Part shown: positions 20,497 to 33,000 of the stretch, in pieces
Numbering within the stretch: position 1 is the stretch's first letter
Layout: each line of letters opens with the position of its first letter
Source of the DNA: Fistulifera solaris
Taxonomy: Eukaryota; Bacillariophyta; Bacillariophyceae; Naviculales; Stauroneidaceae
Direction of reading: 5' to 3'
Length of the DNA: 64,000 nucleotides
Assembly (NCBI GenBank): GCA_030295235.1
Contig: AP026137.1
Location: 372,001-436,000 of the forward strand
Notes under the pieces: model-generated
Databases searched by the model: none
The model's input: only the letters and a program-made list of their open reading frames with translations
Told to the model about the DNA's origin: nothing
Position numbers and translations under genes: made by a program

Positions 20497-20856
20497 TAGT
20501 GACTGATACCGATTACTGTGACATCATCATCGCGAACGAAAAAGATAGCCACTAACCTCACTATTTGAACTTCATTACGGGCCCAGTGCCCAGTCGTGGA
20601 AGAAGTCTGGGTATAATACCGGACGCACTTTCCGCCTACACAAAATAAGATACTCGTGGGTTATGGGCCTTTTCACCATTTCTCTTTGCTTTTCACGACA
20701 TCACCCATCATTCTTTGTTCTTCGTTGGAATTCTCAATAAATCGCCCATTTGACACCTCGTTTGACGGAACGAACGCCTCATAAAACATAACATCAGTCC
20801 AATTCCATAGAAATCAGTCGATTAGTAACACATTCATAAGTTTTTCGTATCAAACC
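20497..20856. other. Intergenic spacer, nothing recognised
   Basis: Between the MATE stop and the GLTP start; moderately A/T-rich, with no repeat core, tRNA or ORF of note. Confidence 0.5.
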
Positions 20857-21688
20857 ATGAGACGAAGAACATTAAAAAAGATCATTTATATTTTTGGCGG
20901 CGACAATCGCCGTCAGTTTACTGCTTTTAGAGCCAACAACATCTGCCGCCGTCGGTCTATTGACACGGAAGAGAGCACCTTCCATGGATAACGCAAATGT
21001 ACGACATTCCGACGGAGATCATTTCTCGCTCACTACATCTGAATACCAGACACCGATGGGCTTTCTGGCGGACGAGTTCGATGGCGTATTAGAGGGCAAC
21101 GACATTGTGGTGCCCCGGTTGCTGCGAGCCTGTAAGAAACTGGAAGAAACCATGCGATTTCTCGGGCAGACGTCTACTGCCAATGATTTTCACAGCAACG
21201 TAGAGAAAGTTGAAGAGTTGCTACAACAAGCTCCCGCGGAAAGTCGTAACACAATGTACGCTTTACTTTCGTATGAGAAGAGCCTTGGCATTCATCCACC
21301 GAGCGAAGGGTCGAAACGGCGATTGAAAGATCCCTCGGCTGCCATGGGTCTATTGTGGATTGAGCGCAGCCTTAGCTTCAATCATGCCATGTACAAGGAA
21401 GTGCTAAGAAAGGCAGAACCCGTGAAAGCGGCCATGAATGCCTATCAAACCGTCTTGGAGCCCTTTCATAGTTGGACGCTTCGGAAATTAACTACGGCCA
21501 GCATACAACATACAACTCCAGCGAGAGAGCAACTCTTTGCTCAATTAGCGGGTAATCGAGCTGAAGATCCTGTTTTGAAGGCAACGCAAAATGATCTATG
21601 CCGCTTGCTAAACAATCTGGGTCCTCTCATTCGACGGTGGCGTGAAACCTTTGAAGAGTTAGATTTAGACGACAACCGAAAGGTTTAG
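20857..21688 (+). CDS. Glycolipid transfer protein (GLTP/ACD11-like), one frame break
   Basis: About 276 residues if the start is the ATG at 20857. That frame runs MRRRTLKKIIYIF and then breaks at the T5 run 20891-20895. One more T continues it into LAATIAVSLLLLEP, forming a basic stretch plus a hydrophobic anchor or signal segment. The conserved GLTP core follows: LADEFDGVL, residues for VPRLLRACKKLEETM, and AAMGLLWIERSLSFNHAMY, which matches the A..LLWL.R.L.F signature that lines the lipid headgroup site. GLTPs shuttle glycosphingolipids or ceramide-1-phosphate between membranes. The hydrophobic N-terminus is unusual for this normally soluble family and suggests a membrane-tethered or secretory form. 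Convergent with TOP1, 105 bp apart. Confidence 0.78.
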
Positions 21689-21793
21689 AAAGATTAGATT
21701 TTTGTATTCAATAGCTGAACATCTTGATAATAAGTTCATATACTACAATCAAAAACCCGTTTTTTTGCAATCTCTAATATTTGTAATTGTTGG

Positions 21794-24185
21794 TTATCCC
21801 TCCAGTGCAACCTTTTCATTAAACTCCCAGTTGGGTTGAACCGCCATTGCCCAGTTGAATTTGTCTCGGAGAGTCTTGGAGAAAATCTTTTCGATGGGAA
21901 CTTCATTGCGCTTGCAAAACGCTACAGAGATTCGCGGATCCATGTAATTGATCTTCGATGTTCCGAGGGACACCTCCTTATTATCGTCCTTGTGCTTAAG
22001 ATCCATCTCCATTTTATTTATCTTTGCAGTCCAAGCTTCGATTCGCTTTACCAATTGATCTTTCGTAGGCACCTTCTCCCAGAGATGAGCTTTCTGGAAC
22101 TTCTTGTCGGCAAGGTCGCGTTTCTTTTGCTTCGCCTTTTCATCGGCTTGTGTAGCGGCGATTTTCTCCTCGTTCGTTTTAGCAGCTTCCTTCATCTTCT
22201 TGGCCTTTTCAATAGCTTTTTGTACATCTTCGGTCATTTCTTCGAACGACTTGCGTACCGGGAGGCCACTCGAATCACCACTATTTAGTTTCTTCAGCAT
22301 TTGTTTGAGTTCCTTCTTTTGCTTCTTCAATGTTGCTAGCTTGCTGCCGATGGCTTCCAGTGCGGTCTCTTGCGCTTTTGAAACGGAGCGCTGGTGATTA
22401 CACAAAATAGCTACTTCTCTGTTTGCGTTGTTGTATTCTACGACTTTTTCCGTAGCAGTTAGGTTCTTCCATTGCGATCCGGCTTCGTGCTTGCGAAGCT
22501 CGTCTTGTAACGTCTTGGAAGCATTGTAAGTACGAAACACTTTCGCAGAGAGTCCATCCATAAATGTCTTCAGATGTTGGTTGAGTAGAGTCGGGTTAAT
22601 AGAGTCAAAAACCTCCTGATCGGGTTTCTTCTTCTTGCAGAACGACTTGAAGTTTTCATACACCTGTTCACCCATCCCGTTATTCTCATTATACATCGCG
22701 GCTCCAAAATCGATGGTTTGCTTGTACAACATAGAATCTTTACCGAGGAACTCCAATTTGATTTCACGGTTTTCGCCTCCTTCTCCATTCGGGTCGAACT
22801 CCAAGTGCTCAACGCGCAACGAGCAACATCCAACCGTGTCCGCTTCTTCGTCGGTATCTTTCTCACCTCCCACACGAAGTGCCAATCGATCAATCACCCA
22901 CACCGCCGTCGCCAGCTGCTTCGTTTCCTGATCTTTTGACTTCAAATCCTTCTTGTATGACTTCCGGATCTTCTCAATGTTGGAGCACAATAAGGCTGCT
23001 TTGTTGTATTTGGAGCGATCCGACTTTCCCTTAAAAGACGACTGAGCTGCCAGTTGCATGTACTTGGACTGATTGTTGATGTTTTCCTTCCATGTAGCGA
23101 GCCACTGTCCTCTCGGGTCGTGCTTGATATCACCCCAAGCATGTCCGGGTACCGAGCAGCGTGGCACAGCGGCGCATTGGGACAAGTTGAGGGATACTTG
23201 TTCCGGTGCCACACGTTGCTTCAGCTTTCCCATTTTCGGATGTTCGCCACGACCACGAAAGGTTCCAGGAGGTTCCATATTGTAGTTGCCCACCTTTTCG
23301 ATGTGCCCATCGACAATGGCATAGCCGAATCGAAACATAACTTGGTTTCGGTCGTCTTTGTTGGCCTTCCTCTGTTCATCCGTAATGGCTTTCTTGATAA
23401 TTTTCTGTTCATTCAAATGGCGCCGGATAGGTTCGAAGTCGCACTTTTTAAAGTCCTAGCAAAGAGTAAAATGATGTTAACTGACGATACGCTAGCAATG
23501 ACGCGCAAAAGAAAGCAAGTCTACCTACTTTGATGACGTGCTTCTTTCCCAACACTTCTAGAAAGTCGGCAAAGTAGTTTTTGATGAAGATTTTGGCTGT
23601 TTTGGGATCACCGAGATGCATACCTTCGGGATCCATGGCAGCAAAGAACGTGGCGGCCTCCTCTTGAACCGGAGTGAGATCGACATCTTTCCCATCATAC
23701 TTCATTTTGATTCCATGTGGGACGTATTCCTCCGGAAAGCTCACTCCAGAGTGTTCCATCGTACGCCACTGACAGCCCTCCGGGGGCTCTACGGAGTCCC
23801 ACCACAAGAATGACTGCATAGCATACTGTAAGCGCTCCGCTTTGTCGAGTTTCTTCAATGCTTTCACCGCAGTTTTCTTCATGGCCGTGTCGTCACTTTT
23901 GGGTTTATCGGGTTTCACGTCTTCTGTTTTCTTTTTTCTTCTTGACTGGGCCGGATACGACTTTGTCGGGTTTGCGCTTTTTCGAATCCTTTTCTTTATT
24001 CTTCTTTTTCTTTTTAAGTTGCTTCAGAGGAACGTCATCGTCATAGTCTTCGTCATTGATCTCGCCATCTTCTTCCTCAAGGCGTTTCTTCTTTTTCTTG
24101 GGCACGGCTTCGTCATTTCCATTCTTCTTTTCTTGGGCAAAACTTCGTCGTCCATATCGAACTCTTCTTCATCTGTGGAAGCCAT
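21794..24185 (-). CDS. TOP1: DNA topoisomerase I (type IB), two frame breaks in the basic N-terminus
   Basis: Two exons joined across a 73-bp GT..AG intron (23456-23528): [14 protein letters not shown]. The core shows [31 protein letters not shown] and [16 protein letters not shown]; a coiled linker follows, and the active-site tyrosine sits in [16 protein letters not shown]. The enzyme nicks and reseals one strand to relax supercoils in replication and transcription. The start is the ATG at 24185 ([14 protein letters not shown]). The Lys/Glu-rich N-terminus breaks frame at runs 24128-24131 (one A short in the coding strand) and 23932-23937 (one A too many); with those read as errors the tail is a continuous KKKK/acidic nuclear-localisation region. 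Confidence 0.93.
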
Positions 24186-25051
24186 GATGATGTGCCAAGG
24201 CGTTTTCAGATCAGTCTAGTTTGCAACGGTCTTATTTTTACGCTAAGTCGATGAAGTATGTGCGGAGAGGCAGCCAAAAAGGTGCAAAAATGCATTTCAT
24301 GCCGCGTAGAAAACGTACTGCGCTGAACGTAGAAAAGCAAACGGATCCGCGGTTTTTTGTTGAAGGGGAAAAACAAAAAGCCGGCGGACACCGATGACGG
24401 ACGACAACAGACGAGGTGTAAATAACGAGAACATGAACCTTAATCATGAAATTAAAGAACTCGCCGAACAGCCTCGTTAGGCATCATTCTGTCCTTTGGC
24501 ACTTCCTCGTCATATATAATCTTAACAAGACTATCAATTGATTAATGTTTAATACTTGTGTCTTGGTTTTGGGCGATCATGCAGTAGTTCATCTTTTGAG
24601 GTCGAAATCTTTGCTCACGGTAATTTTTGCGGAATACTTATTATTTACTATAGACTTAAAGTGTTTTCTTGGCGTGACCCCGACGGCTTTTCAGTCATCA
24701 ATCAATATTGTTTGAAACCAGACTGCCATCAACCTTCGTAATACTGTAAGATTGATGACTTCTATTTGTTTTTTACCAATCCAATAGCCTACATCTGATT
24801 TTTGCAATGCGCTCCTTTCATCATGAACCCGAAAGCCTCTCTCAGATTGTTCTCTTCCGCATTTTTACTATAGATCGGAAGTGTTGTCTCAACGTGACCC
24901 CGACGGATTTTCAGTCGCGAGTGGCTTTTCGTTGTTATTATTCGACGACCATGACAATGATTGATGCGGCGTAACAATTATCCTAATTATTCAATTGATA
25001 TGTTATCAAGTATTCCACGTATATTAAGAATACAAGGATGTTATAATAAGA
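24186..25051. repeat. Palindromic-core intergenic repeat, cluster C, between divergent TOP1 and GPATCH1
   Basis: Two near-copies 220-222 bp apart read TTTACTATAGA, then ~25 bp, then CGTGACCCCGACGG and TTTTCAGTC: cores at 24673-24698 and 24893-24920. The same TTTACTATAGACCCAAAG-like box precedes the core in cluster E. No gene is seen in the 866 bp. Confidence 0.75.
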
Positions 25052-27045
25052 ATGCCATCGGATAAAAAGCCAGTCTACATTCCACGACAGAAACGGCTGC
25101 ATGGAGCCTTTCGTGGCGGCTTCTCGGCAGGCTATTTCAATACGGTGGGTTCGCGTGAAGGATGGACACCACGACAGGAGGAAAACATAGAACAGCGTCC
25201 CGAAGATTTTATGGATGAGCAAGATCACAATGAATGGGGAGGGCCATCGGCTGTTCATGCCGCCTTTCAACTCGGCGAAGCAAATCAACCCACTCTGTCT
25301 TTACTCTCAGGGGCTGTGGTACCACCAGCAAATGTTGGTCGGCAGCTGCTTCGCGCACTGGGTTGGCGGGAAAGTTCTTCATCGGCGTTTGTGCCGTCCG
25401 CGAGCACTTTCGACGCGGATAACACGGAAGAACAACTTTTTCTCTCGGCAAAACGACTTCGAAAGATACAGTTGGGTCAGATCAAAGTCGAAATACCTCA
25501 ACCCAAGCTAGATGCAGCAGGTCTTGGTTTTGAAAGATTCGCAAATGCACCTGAATTTGAAAAAGATCGTGAAAAGCGCCGCAAACTGCAAGCCAATCGG
25601 AGGAAAGTGTATCGAGTGGCCGATGCAATAGGAGGCACAAAGGTGGAGTCATTCACACCGACTACAAAAGAGATTGACGAAGATGATCCTTACGTGTCGT
25701 TTGAAACCGAAAATGATTTTGTGGGAAGTAAATCCGTCGGCGGTTTTGCACTGCATGAGGACGAAGACGACGCCTATGATGACGAGGAGGATATTTCCAA
25801 ACTAACGGGGAAGGTGAATATTGATCAAGACAACTATGATAATGTTGCGTACGAGCACCAGGACAGTAGCGACGAAGAAAAAGTATCATTACAACGGAAC
25901 TCAAATGGATCAAAGGGAGTAGCATCGGTTCTCGGGAGTGTCTTATCAGCGTGGGCATCGGCGTCCGCACCGGAAGGTGGTGTGAAAAAGCAGGCCGTGA
26001 CCTCAGATGGCAGGCCCGTACTGCCAGGATTTGTCCTCGGAGGCACGGACTCCAGTTTTGCTACTTCGCATCGATTCCCTGGCCCTGCTTTACCAGATGG
26101 CTATGAAGTACAGCCTCATGTTTTTTCAGCGGAAGATCACCCACTCGTCATTCAAGCTCTGTCTCACGCGGAGAAATTGGCAGCATCTTCCGAACAAAAG
26201 ATGTCAATCGTCGAGAACGCGTTAAAGGCAAACGCAGCAGTCAATAAACCCACACGCTTGCATCAAAGGGTATATTTGACGGTGTACGAACAGATATGAG
26301 CTCGCGCTTTGTCACTTCGACATCCGTCATGGAAACGCTGAACGTTCCCGTGGCGGGGCTATCCACGGCCGCGAACTACGAAGCATCGCAGGCACTGACT
26401 CGATCGACGGATAGGACAGAAAATAAGAGTTCCCAGACCAAGAAAATAAGTATTACAAGGACGGCTATCATCTTTGTACCGGAGCCCTTATTATGCAAGC
26501 GTTTCCATGTGACCCCTCCCGAGCATACGAAATCGATGGTGGTGGCGCAACCGAAGGAATCACGAACACGGGAGGAAGCGTATTTTCAAGACGAAATCAT
26601 GGCGAAAGTAAAAGTCGCGCCTTTGAATGAAAAGGCGATTGAAACGACGGAGACGGAAGGGCGCGATGTTGACGGACTGGACGTCAAGGCCCGGCCTTCC
26701 ATGGAAGTTTACAAATCGATTTACAATGTCGCTGACGACTCTTCTGAAACAACGGATGATGAATTTGATGCGAAAGAAACTAATAGGACAAAGACTGGTA
26801 ATTTGGATAAGAGTTTGACTGAAACAATGTTTTCAGCAGAAGACCAGCTTGTGCCGTACAGGAAACGAAGCCAAAGATCCCCATCGAGCTCTGACGCTTC
26901 TTCGTCGACGCGCAGCGACAAACGACGAAAGCGGGACAAAAAGACCAAGAAAGAACGAAAGGAACGTCGAAAAAGCGACGATCGTAAGCGTAAAAAGAAA
27001 AACAAAAAGAGTTCCAAACGGAAGCGAGATCGAGATAGTGACTGA
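25052..27045 (+). CDS. GPATCH1-like (TGH/DUF1604) spliceosome-associated protein, one frame break
   Basis: About 664 residues. The N-terminus AFRGGFSAGYFNTVGSREGW and PEDFMDEQDHNEW is the DUF1604 signature, and LGFERFANAPEFEK closes that region. VGRQLLRALGWRE near residue 97 is where the G-patch should sit, but the glycine-rich GxGxG part is missing. After the break the C-terminal half has IIFVPEPLLCKRFHV, a family landmark, and ends in a long Lys/Arg/Ser tail. The frame changes at AAAGGG (26265-26270): one more base yields LHQKGIFDGVRTDM. Relatives bind RNA helicases in the spliceosome C complex or act in miRNA maturation (plant TOUGH). Confidence 0.8.
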
Positions 27046-27415
27046 GATACACATAGTTTGTCACTTTGTATATTTGCTAAAAGCAATACTTTAGACAATC
27101 AATTGCACATAACGAAAGTCTTAGTACGGTACCTTGGCCGCGATTTCTTCGTTGGACCGCCCTAGTTTTTGATCGGTGAACGCGGGCAGGCATGATCTAG
27201 AAACGGACGAGGACAGGCCGAGCCACTCTCTAAGCGCGCGCTGCGGGCGCGCATGCGACGAGCGCCGCGCGGCTTGCGGTCATCCGAAAAACGGCCAACG
27301 GTCTCGAAAGCGCCTATAAACGCCATTTCGCTTTTACAGCGTGCGCAAAGCTCTTCCTCTTATTTTACTCGGAAGTGCCCTGAAAGCAAAATAAATTCAA
27401 AGTCTTCTTTGCATC
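27046..27415. other. Spacer with a short GC-rich, CpG-rich patch
   Basis: Around 27233-27275 the DNA is almost pure G/C (AGCGCGCGCTGCGGGCGCGC and onward), strongly unlike the surrounding spacers. It lies ~150 bp upstream of the CARS start and may be a promoter element; no gene is visible. Confidence 0.4.
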
Positions 27416-29864
27416 ATGTCTCTCTCAGGTGCCGGCAAACTGGGCGCCCCAACGTGCTCTTTCGATCCCCGACGACATGCCTGGTATCCTCCCACCGTCG
27501 ATACGTCGACGCCCCTGGCGCAAGGTCACTTGATGATGAACAATACACTGACCGGATCCAAGCAAGCCTTCGTTCCCGTCGATGGCCGCACGGTACGCTG
27601 GTACACGTGCGGGCCGACCGTCTACGACAGCAGTCACGTCGGTCATGCTCGCACGTACTTGAGTTTGGATATTATGCGTCGCATTATGACCGATTATTTC
27701 CATTACAACGTTCTGTATCACGTCAACATTACGGACATTGATGATAAAATTATCATGCGCGCCCGTCAGAATGTGCTGATTGAGAACTTGATTGACGATG
27801 CCACGAAGAATGGGAAATTGACGCTGGAGGAAGTGAAAGCTATGATCGGAGCCGCTGTGGTGGAAGCGAGTGAAAAAGCGGAGAAGAAACGCCAGCAAAT
27901 CGAGGAAGCGTTAACAGAGGCGACGGAAAAACAAGATTCGCGTTCGCGTATTGAGCAAGAAGGACTCTTGGACCAGCAGAAGCTGAAAGTATCGAATCTC
28001 GCGTCAGAAAAAGCAAGAATTGACGCTGCCTTGAAGGACTCAGTTATTAGTCAGGATGCCAAGCAACTCATCCTGGTGTCAAAGTTAGTCCTAGCAGACA
28101 AATTAGACGCAGAAAAGGGACATCTGGTGACCGATCATAGCGTCTTTATCAAACACGCTCGATACTACGAAAAAGAGTTCATGGAAGACATGAAAGCGCT
28201 GGGTATTCGCGAACCGGATGTTTTGACACGCGTCACCGAGTATATGCCTCAAATTATTGTGTTCATTGAGAAAATCGTTCAGCGGAACATGGCTTACGAA
28301 TCCAATGGAAGTGTGTACTTGTCTTTGGATGCGTTCCAAGCGGCAGGTCATAATTATCGGAAGCTTAGCCCCGCGGCGGCTGGTACGGAGACTTCGGCTG
28401 CGGAACTAGCCGAAAGTGAAGGTGCATTGAGCTCCGGCAGTGAAAAACGCAATCCGAACGATTTCGCTCTGTGGAAATCATCCAAGCCAGGCGAACCTGC
28501 CTGGGACTCACCGTGGGGACCCGGGCGCCCTGGTTGGCACATTGAGTGCAGTGCCGTTGCCAGTGACATTCTCGGAGAAAATCTCGATATTCATTCTGGA
28601 GGAGAAGATTTGAAATTCCCACACCATGACAATGAGTTGGCGCAAAGTGAAGCCTGTTTAGGAGCTTGTTGTGGCGGAGGAAGGTCCGACGAATGTCATC
28701 AATGGGTCAACTATTTTACCCACACTGGACATTTGCACATTGAAGGACTCAAAATGTCCAAGTCGCTCAAGAACTTTGTCACCATTCGAGAAGCTCTAGA
28801 AAAGAATTCTCCGCGTTTGCTTCGCATCTTGTTCTTGATGCAAGGATGGGATCAACCTATGAACTACTCACAACAGACGACGGATGATGCACGAAGTAAG
28901 GAAACGACGTTCAAGGCATTTTTCCGCCAAGTAGAAGCGCTGGCTCGTGGTGATTATTTAGCAGATGAGGTCGGTTGGCGCATGGGAGAGCACGACCGTG
29001 AACTGAGTCATGCTTTACTGGCTGCACAAAAGAAGGTGCACGAGAGTTTGCTCGATAACTTCAACACCAAAGAAGCAATGCTCGCTTTACTGCAAGTCAT
29101 TAGTCAGGCCAACGTCTATCTTCGCATTCCAGACGTCAAACCGGCTGTACTGACACTCAAATCAATTGCGATCTATGTCACTCAAATTCTCAAAGTGTTC
29201 GGAGTGGTACGAGGAAACGACGATTTTGGATTCGAAATGTCCGGTGGCGATGATGCTGGAGGGTCGAGTGCCGTTGGACCCATGATTGACGCTTTGGTCT
29301 CCTTTCGTACGAAAATCCGCGACGAGGCGCTCTCTGCAGTAAAGAACAGCAAAGATGACCCAACTTCAGCGGCAAAGGCAATCCAAGCCATTTTGGAGAC
29401 GTGCGATGCTTTACGTGATGAAATTCTCCCGACCGTAGGAATACGATTAGAGGATCGACCCGAGGGAACGTTGTGGAACCGTGAAGACCCTGCAACAATG
29501 ATGAAAGAACTAGAAGAAAAGAAAGCACGTGAAGCCGAGTTGCGAAAAGGCAAGATCGAGAAGAAACTTGTAGCGAAGGAGAAAGAGTTGGCAAAGTTAA
29601 GAGATTCGCTACAAGTTCCGGATCAGATGTTTCGAACAGACGAGTTTAAGGAATGGGACGAAATGGGTATACCGACCGTAAACGCTGACGGTACACCCGT
29701 AGGCGCAGGTCAGATCAAGAAGAAGAAAAAAGGCGATGGAGAAGCAAATGAAGATGTACGAAGAATTAATGAGTAAAGCGGATGGAAATCCACAAGCACT
29801 GTTGCATGCAACAGAAGCGGAAGTAACTAAGCTGCAAGAAGAATTAGCAGCTCTATCGATTTAA
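27416..29864 (+). CDS. CARS: Cysteinyl-tRNA synthetase, cytosolic, one frame break near the C-terminus
   Basis: About 815 residues. The HIGH motif is HVGH at 74-77 with zinc cysteine in TCGPTVYDS, further zinc ligands in ECSA and FPHHDNELAQSEA, and KMSKS at 446-450. Residues ~120-250 hold the long helical Lys/Glu-rich insertion typical of eukaryotic cytosolic enzymes. No targeting presequence is seen. The C-terminus breaks at the A6 run 29726-29731; one A fewer continues as KAMEKQMKMYEELMSK to a stop at 29862-29864, restoring the usual C-terminal helix. The enzyme charges tRNA-Cys. Confidence 0.95.
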
Positions 29865-30079
29865 CACTCTAAACTAAGGTGTCTTGTTTGTTACTACGTA
29901 CTTCGTATTACCAAAAAGGAGCGATGGAATAACTGTTACCAGGTAATACTGTATACTAAACCTGTCGATACCGTTTCCAAAGCTTTAAATCAGCTAGTCT
30001 CCTCAACGGACACAATATTGTGTCTTACTGGTTTGATAATTATCCGTTGATTACCCCCGAAAGCCTTTTGCATCATATC

Positions 30080-33000
30080 ATGATCCGTCTTTGTCCTTTC
30101 GTACGTTACAATAATTGATTGAGATCGACAACCATGGCAATATTCTAAGGCAAAGCGCAATCTTCATTATTCCTTCTACCGATAAACATTATCTCATTCA
30201 AGAGAATGCTACCGACTGTATAAAGATACCTAGCGTATACCAACTGGCGTGTTTGAAAAGAATGGCAGCGATCACTGAAGAGCGGGCACCCGAGACGGAT
30301 GATGATTCTTGTGACGCTTTGAGTGAACGCTTCACTGCACTACTCAACAAGAATAGTGCTTTCCGCTGGAGGCGGTGCGATCCACTGCTCAATATTACTG
30401 AAGCTGAAGCTACGGATCTTCAATGGACTACGCCCCTCATTTCGAGGGCCAACTGGACGATCCTAAAAGTTAAATGCAACGCACTCACCCAAAACGATCT
30501 GAAGGCCCTTTTAGTATGGAAAGGCGGACAGCCATGGAGGTCTTCTCTTCAATTCTTTGCTACAATACTCTTATTTTCGATTGTTGTGGGAGTCTTTGTG
30601 ATTTCTCAGTTGCTGCTGGCGGCCTCTTCCATTTTGATTTGGGTTGTCTGGAAGTCTATGTCATTACTCATCGATTGGGAAGAAATATACGTCACTTGGT
30701 GTCCCCTTTGGTTTCAAAATCATGTACCAAGAGCTTTGAAAAGATCATTTGACTGGATTGACGCATTTCTCTTTGCTGGGAGACGGTTTGTCGGCCGAGA
30801 ATGGACGGAGAAGGACATCCTTTGGCAACAACCCATAATAGCACTGTTTTCGCTTGCGGAACAATCTCCTCCGAAAGAGAGTTGGGAAAAATCCATCTTA
30901 GAAGCGCCTCCTCCAGCGCTGAAACATCTCGGACGTCGTCATTCACTGGAGCCTCGTTTCGTTTGGACATGGATGAACCGTTCTCGTAACGACCACGATC
31001 AGGAAAATGCAAAGTGCTTTTATGGAACTAGTTGGTCCACCGCAGAACATGCTGTGGCGCTTCATTTTTGTTATCTCATGCTGTCCGACGAGCAGCTAGA
31101 CAACGACGTATCAAAAACGGCTACATGCATAGAGAAAGGCAAGCAAGAGCAACCGACACTTCAGATTTTTCATGAGGTTCAAACACGCAGTAGTGAAGTC
31201 AACACCGATTCAAACGAACCACAAGGAAATTCAGAGGAAAGGACATCTTTTGGACGCTCGCAAAAGACGATCTCTCGAAACTGGTCATTTCTCAACATCA
31301 GTCAGATTCTACCTTTGTAAAGTTCATCGATTCGCCGTGTCAAGCTGAAGCATTTGAAGTAAAAGTAGCGTCGCCTGAATCCGGTGCAGGTCAGCAGGAA
31401 AACCAGCGTTCCGTGCCACTTGCCATGATGCAACTGGACGAGCTGTCGCAGGCGTCGAAGGGCTCAGTGCGATCAGAAATGTCAGATGTCGAAGCAGATT
31501 TACCGTGGATAGATGTTGGGGCCAAAATAGGAATGCGGTTTCTAAATTCTGCTCAAGCGCAGCGAACCGCTATACCTCAAGAAAACGCGGAACTTTACAA
31601 TGTTGGCACCACCAAGCGGGTTGGCGACGAGGAAGGGTCTACACCTGGGAGAAAGCAGCTCCACAAGCCAATTCATTCGATGTGGACGTCGACCATGTCG
31701 GTTCCTCTTGGTAGTCCGCTGAACGAGGAGAAAAGCGACTTGCCGCTAGATAGCTCCAACTTGATGTTACGTTCACCACACCGCACCAAACATGACAATA
31801 CGGCCCCCTTCCCGCAATCTGCAATTTCATCGGTCGAGGATCCAGAAGAAGATCGCGATGCAATTGAACCGACTTTTACTGAAACGATCATCATGCGAGA
31901 TTCAAGCGAAAGTAAATCAGCTTTTTCTGTCGACTACGTTATACAAGAAGACGATACTGGAGTGGCTTTGTTGGCATCAGAGAACGGCGATGTCGAAGCC
32001 AGTCAGGTTAAAGAACGATCATACCCCCACGTTCGTCGACAGCCACTCTCTGTTGGTGTCAAAGTGGCCATACCCATTACACCGTGTCAGCCTGGCATGA
32101 AGAATCGAATATCATCATCAAAATGTCAGATGGGCACAGTTGTGCACAGTCAGCGCATTTTTGTGAGCAACAAGATCTCGCCGTGCAACATATCAGGAAC
32201 AAATGCAATTTCAGTAACATGCAAACTAGACCGTTGCTTTCTTCGCAATGGCGACTTCTCAGAGTTAACCTTTCGCGTAAAAGATGAATGGAAGGACCGA
32301 TACATGCCTCGGCACTCAAAAGTACCTATTGGCTCCTGCGTTTCGACCTCGTTTGGTGTGGGAGTCCTGGTTGGCTGGAGATTCGAAGACGATTGTCACG
32401 TCGTCAGATGTTTGTGGCAAAGGAGAGGGGACGGTACTGCACATGCTTACATGAATCGAAATGCAATCCATGGAATGATTGAGGCTGCGGTCGGTTTTGA
32501 AATCGGAACAAATAGTGGTGAAGGCGTGGTACTGGCTTGTGTGCAAGGCGGGAAAACTTTTGAGTCGCCGCGGTTTCTTGTAGCACTTACCGACGAAGGA
32601 AAGCGCAACGGCAAGGTTATCGACGTAAGTCGTGAGGACATAATGCATTGCCATGGTGCTCAGTTCATTCCCGTGATTGAGCATATCAGAGAAGCTGCGA
32701 TTTTTCAACTCCAGGTCGACACATACCGTGCAGCGCTCCGTGAGCAAAGACTAGAAGGGAACGTTGCAGATGATGACGACGACGACGACGACGATTTTGA
32801 AGATGAATTCGTTTGGGATTCGTGGTATAAATGTGTAGAAATTATTTGGCAAAGTTTTCTAAGAGCGGTTGATGAGAACAAGGAATTCGACGAAGGCTTG
32901 AATGAGTTTGTTGCTGACATAATTGATTTCCTCGAAAATCTGGAAGGAAAAGAAGGCGGGCATATCGGTGATGACGCGAAAGACGAAAACATTGATGATT

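Noticed and set aside
22104-22397. Hydrophobic plus-strand ORFs over TOP1
   Set aside because: Complement of Lys/Glu-rich TOP1 codons gives Phe/Ser-rich artefacts.
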